A stretch of DNA of 7,349 bases from positions 1-7,349 of the forward strand of contig JAGACE010000102.1 in NCBI GenBank assembly GCA_017614275.1, written 5' to 3'. The notes below the pieces were generated by a model. That model worked only from the letters and a program-made list of their open reading frames with translations. It ran no database searches and was not told the origin of the DNA. This document shows, piece by piece, positions 5,413 to 7,349 of the stretch; the stretch's first letter is position 1; each line of letters starts with the position of its first letter. This DNA is from Clostridia bacterium. Its GTDB lineage: Bacteria > Bacillota > Clostridia > Oscillospirales > Acutalibacteraceae. A program made the position numbers and the translations under genes.

Positions 5413-6842
5413 AGAATGCACCGTCAAACGGCTTTGTGACCCTCGTCGGGGCGGGCTGCGGACCCGGGCTCATCACGGTCCGCGGGCTCGAGGCCCTGCG
5501 GCAGGCCGACGTCATCCTCTATGACGATCTGCTGGACCGGGGCCTGCTGAACGACCCCGCTCTGGCGTCCGCTGAGATCCTCTTCGTCGGGAAGCGCAGC
5601 GGCGCTCACAGCGTGCCGCAGGAAGAGACCACCGCCCTGCTGATCGCGAAAGCGAAGGAGGGAAAACGGGTGGTCCGCCTCAAGGGCGGCGACAGCTTCG
5701 TCTTCGGGCGGGGCGCCGAGGAACTCCTCGCGCTGCAGGAGGCCGGCATCCCCTTCGAACTGGTGCCCGGCGTGACTTCCGCCGTCGCGGTCCCCGAAGA
5801 TTTCGGCATCCCGGTCACCCACCGGGGCGTGTCCCGCTCCTTCACCGTGGTCACCGGCCACACCGCGGCCGACCCGAATGCCGCGGAGGAGAACTATGAA
5901 GCCCTCGCGGGCCTGCAGGGGACCCTGGTCTTCCTCATGGGCCTGCACAACCTGGACACCATCTGCGGCGAGCTGATAAAGCACGGCAAGGCGCCGGACA
6001 CCCCGGCCAGCGTGCTGTCCAAAGGGTTCCTCCCGGGTGCGGCCCGGTATGACGGCACTCTGCAGACCATCGCTGCCGTGGCGAACGACGCGCAGACCCC
6101 CGCCATCCTGGTGGTGGGCGATGTGGCCTCCTTCCGTCTCGAACAGAGCCACCCGGAGGCAGGGCCCTCCGTCAGCGTCATCGGCACCGACACCTTCTGT
6201 GCCAGGTTTTTAAAGAAGTGCCCCTCCGCCGTCCCCTTCCCCCTTGTGGACATCCGGCCGGCAGACGGCGGGACTCTCCCTGATCTCAACGGATACGAGT
6301 GGCTGGTCTTCCTCAGCGCCAACGCCATCCGCTTCTTTTTCGAACAGGTGAGCGACGTGCGCTCCCTGGCCGCTTTGAAGCTCGCCTGCGTCGGTCCCTC
6401 GACCGCCGCGGCCCTGAAAGACCGTGGCTTTGTGGCCGACTTCGTCCCCTCCCGCTATGACCGGGAGACCCTGATGGCCGAACTGCCCGGCGACGGGCCC
6501 GTCCTGCTCCTCGGAGCGGCGGACACCGCCGGCGCGCGCGGCCCCGGAGACCCGCGGTTCCGGGTCCTCGGGCTCTACGAGGCCGCGACCCGCAAAGGGC
6601 CCGCGGACATCCGGACCGACTATGTCGTCTTTGCCAGCGCGAGCGGGGTCCGGGCGTTCTTCGAGAACGGCGGCCGCCTGAACGACGCGGTCCCGGTGTG
6701 CATCGGGAAGCCCACCGCCAAAGAGCTCTCAAACTTTGACATCACGGGGCGCATCGCCCCCGCCGCCACCATAGACAGCATCTTAGAAGAAGTCCGCCGG
6801 CTGGAAACGGCCCGGGACGGACAGACAGGAGAACCCTCATGA
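5409..6842 (+). CDS. cobA-hemD: Uroporphyrinogen-III C-methyltransferase / uroporphyrinogen-III synthase fusion (CobA-HemD)
   Basis: One 477-residue protein has two enzymes. Residues about 8-245 are CobA/SUMT, which uses S-adenosylmethionine to methylate uroporphyrinogen III twice to precorrin-2. Its marks are [17 protein letters not shown] (10-26), [18 protein letters not shown] (88-105), [12 protein letters not shown] (118-129) and GIPVTHRG (133-140). Residues about 253-465 are HemD, which cyclises hydroxymethylbilane with inversion of ring D. HemD is poorly conserved, but [11 protein letters not shown] (301-311), [10 protein letters not shown] (327-336), [11 protein letters not shown] (408-418) and [10 protein letters not shown] (431-440) are typical. 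The frame is open upstream to 4869, but that part overlaps hemC in another frame and is not coding. The true start is the ATG in the ATGA overlap with hemC, 8 bases after AGGAG (5396-5400). The fusion sends HemC's unstable product straight to precorrin-2. Confidence 0.95.
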   Translation: MKNAPSNGFVTLVGAGCGPGLITVRGLEALRQADVILYDDLLDRGLLNDPALASAEILFVGKRSGAHSVPQEETTALLIAKAKEGKRVVRLKGGDSFVFGRGAEELLALQEAGIPFELVPGVTSAVAVPEDFGIPVTHRGVSRSFTVVTGHTAADPNAAEENYEALAGLQGTLVFLMGLHNLDTICGELIKHGKAPDTPASVLSKGFLPGAARYDGTLQTIAAVANDAQTPAILVVGDVASFRLEQSHPEAGPSVSVIGTDTFCARFLKKCPSAVPFPLVDIRPADGGTLPDLNGYEWLVFLSANAIRFFFEQVSDVRSLAALKLACVGPSTAAALKDRGFVADFVPSRYDRETLMAELPGDGPVLLLGAADTAGARGPGDPRFRVLGLYEAATRKGPADIRTDYVVFASASGVRAFFENGGRLNDAVPVCIGKPTAKELSNFDITGRIAPAATIDSILEEVRRLETARDGQTGEPS

Positions 6843-7349
6843 AACGATTCCGCAGACTCCGGACGACCGAGCAGATGCGCTCCTTCGTACGGGAGAACAC
6901 CGTTACGGTGAACGATCTCATCTACCCGCTGTTCGTGGCGGAAGGGACCGACCTCAAAGAGCCGGTGCCCTCCATGCCAGGCATTTTCCAGTTCTCCCTC
7001 GACCGCCTCGAGGAAGAGGTATCGAAGGTCGTCGACGTCGGGATCCCGGCGGTCCTGCTCTTCGGCATCCCGGAGCACAAGGACGAGACGGGCAGCGAGG
7101 CCTACAACAAGTACGGCATCACGCAGCGGGCCATCCGCCAGATCAAGGAGGCCCATCCGGACCTGCTGGTCATCGCGGACGTCTGCCTCTGTGAGTACAC
7201 GAGCCACGGCCACTGCGGCCTCATCTGCGACGGACAGATCCTGAACGACGAGACCCTGCCCCTGCTGGCAAAAGCCGCGGTCACGCTGGCCGCCGCCGGC
7301 GCCGACATCATCGCGCCCAGCGACATGATGGACGGCCGTGTCGCCGTCA
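6839..7349 (+). CDS. hemB: Delta-aminolevulinic acid dehydratase (porphobilinogen synthase), C-terminus cut by window edge
   Basis: HemB condenses two 5-aminolevulinates to porphobilinogen. The first 170 residues are present, about half of the usual 320-330. [17 protein letters not shown] (3-19) is the N-terminal arm that holds the oligomer together, and [11 protein letters not shown] (26-36) begins the barrel. [17 protein letters not shown] (111-127) carries Cys116, Cys118 and Cys126, the three-cysteine set of the zinc-dependent class. [15 protein letters not shown] (153-167) is a strongly conserved barrel segment. The Schiff-base lysines lie beyond the edge. The ATG is in an ATGA overlap with cobA-hemD, 6 bases after AGGAGA (6827-6832). 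As the fifth gene of the operon it completes the enzymes to uroporphyrinogen III except HemL, which may follow downstream. Confidence 0.97.
   Translation, partial: MKRFRRLRTTEQMRSFVRENTVTVNDLIYPLFVAEGTDLKEPVPSMPGIFQFSLDRLEEEVSKVVDVGIPAVLLFGIPEHKDETGSEAYNKYGITQRAIRQIKEAHPDLLVIADVCLCEYTSHGHCGLICDGQILNDETLPLLAKAAVTLAAAGADIIAPSDMMDGRVAV

Noticed and set aside
5424..6152. Minus-strand open frame of 242 codons opposite cobA-hemD
   Set aside because: It is antisense to a clear CobA domain with strong motifs, and there is no start signal or promoter for it.

Overview
The window looks like a chromosomal segment from a GC-rich member of the Bacillota (class Clostridia is my best guess, from general knowledge). 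The reasons are strong AGGAGG-type ribosome binding sites, sigma-A-like promoters, AT-rich intergenic gaps between GC-rich genes, tRNA genes with encoded CCA ends, and the compact gene order hemA-sirC-hemC-cobA/hemD-hemB. Nothing here looks mobile: I see no transposase, integrase, CRISPR array or attachment-site duplication.

Layout. Positions 1-735 (minus) hold the N-terminal 245 codons of a membrane-anchored, divergent LytR-CpsA-Psr (LCP) type protein that runs off the left edge. Its promoter lies back to back with the promoter of a plus-strand tRNA-Thr(TGT)/tRNA-Tyr(GTA) pair at 907-1101. A symmetrical A-stem-T terminator at 1104-1132 appears to stop both the tRNA transcript and the convergent transcript of a 520-residue GPH (MelB-type) cation:sugar symporter at 1144-2706 (minus). 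A 150-bp divergent intergenic region (2707-2856) carries one clear promoter in each direction and a perfect 8-bp inverted repeat placed on the -35 box of the symporter promoter. From 2857 to the right edge a tightly packed plus-strand tetrapyrrole operon follows: hemA, sirC, hemC, a cobA-hemD fusion, and the first 170 codons of hemB.

How the genes work together. HemA reduces glutamyl-tRNA to glutamate semialdehyde. A HemL, not seen here and perhaps downstream, would make 5-aminolevulinate. HemB condenses two of these to porphobilinogen, HemC builds hydroxymethylbilane, and the HemD half of the fusion closes it to uroporphyrinogen III. The CobA half methylates that to precorrin-2, and SirC oxidises it to sirohydrochlorin, the precursor of siroheme and, by the anaerobic route, cobalamin. 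No hemE or later protoheme gene is visible. Three of the four gene junctions are ATGA overlaps of 4 bases; at the fourth the next Shine-Dalgarno sequence overlaps the stop codon. This implies one translationally coupled transcript.

I found no undescribed system. The points most worth a second look are the LCP protein lacking the family's usual arginines, the putative operator between the symporter and hemA, the substrate-site change in the symporter, and the CobA-HemD fusion. No stretch longer than about 170 bases is without a gene.
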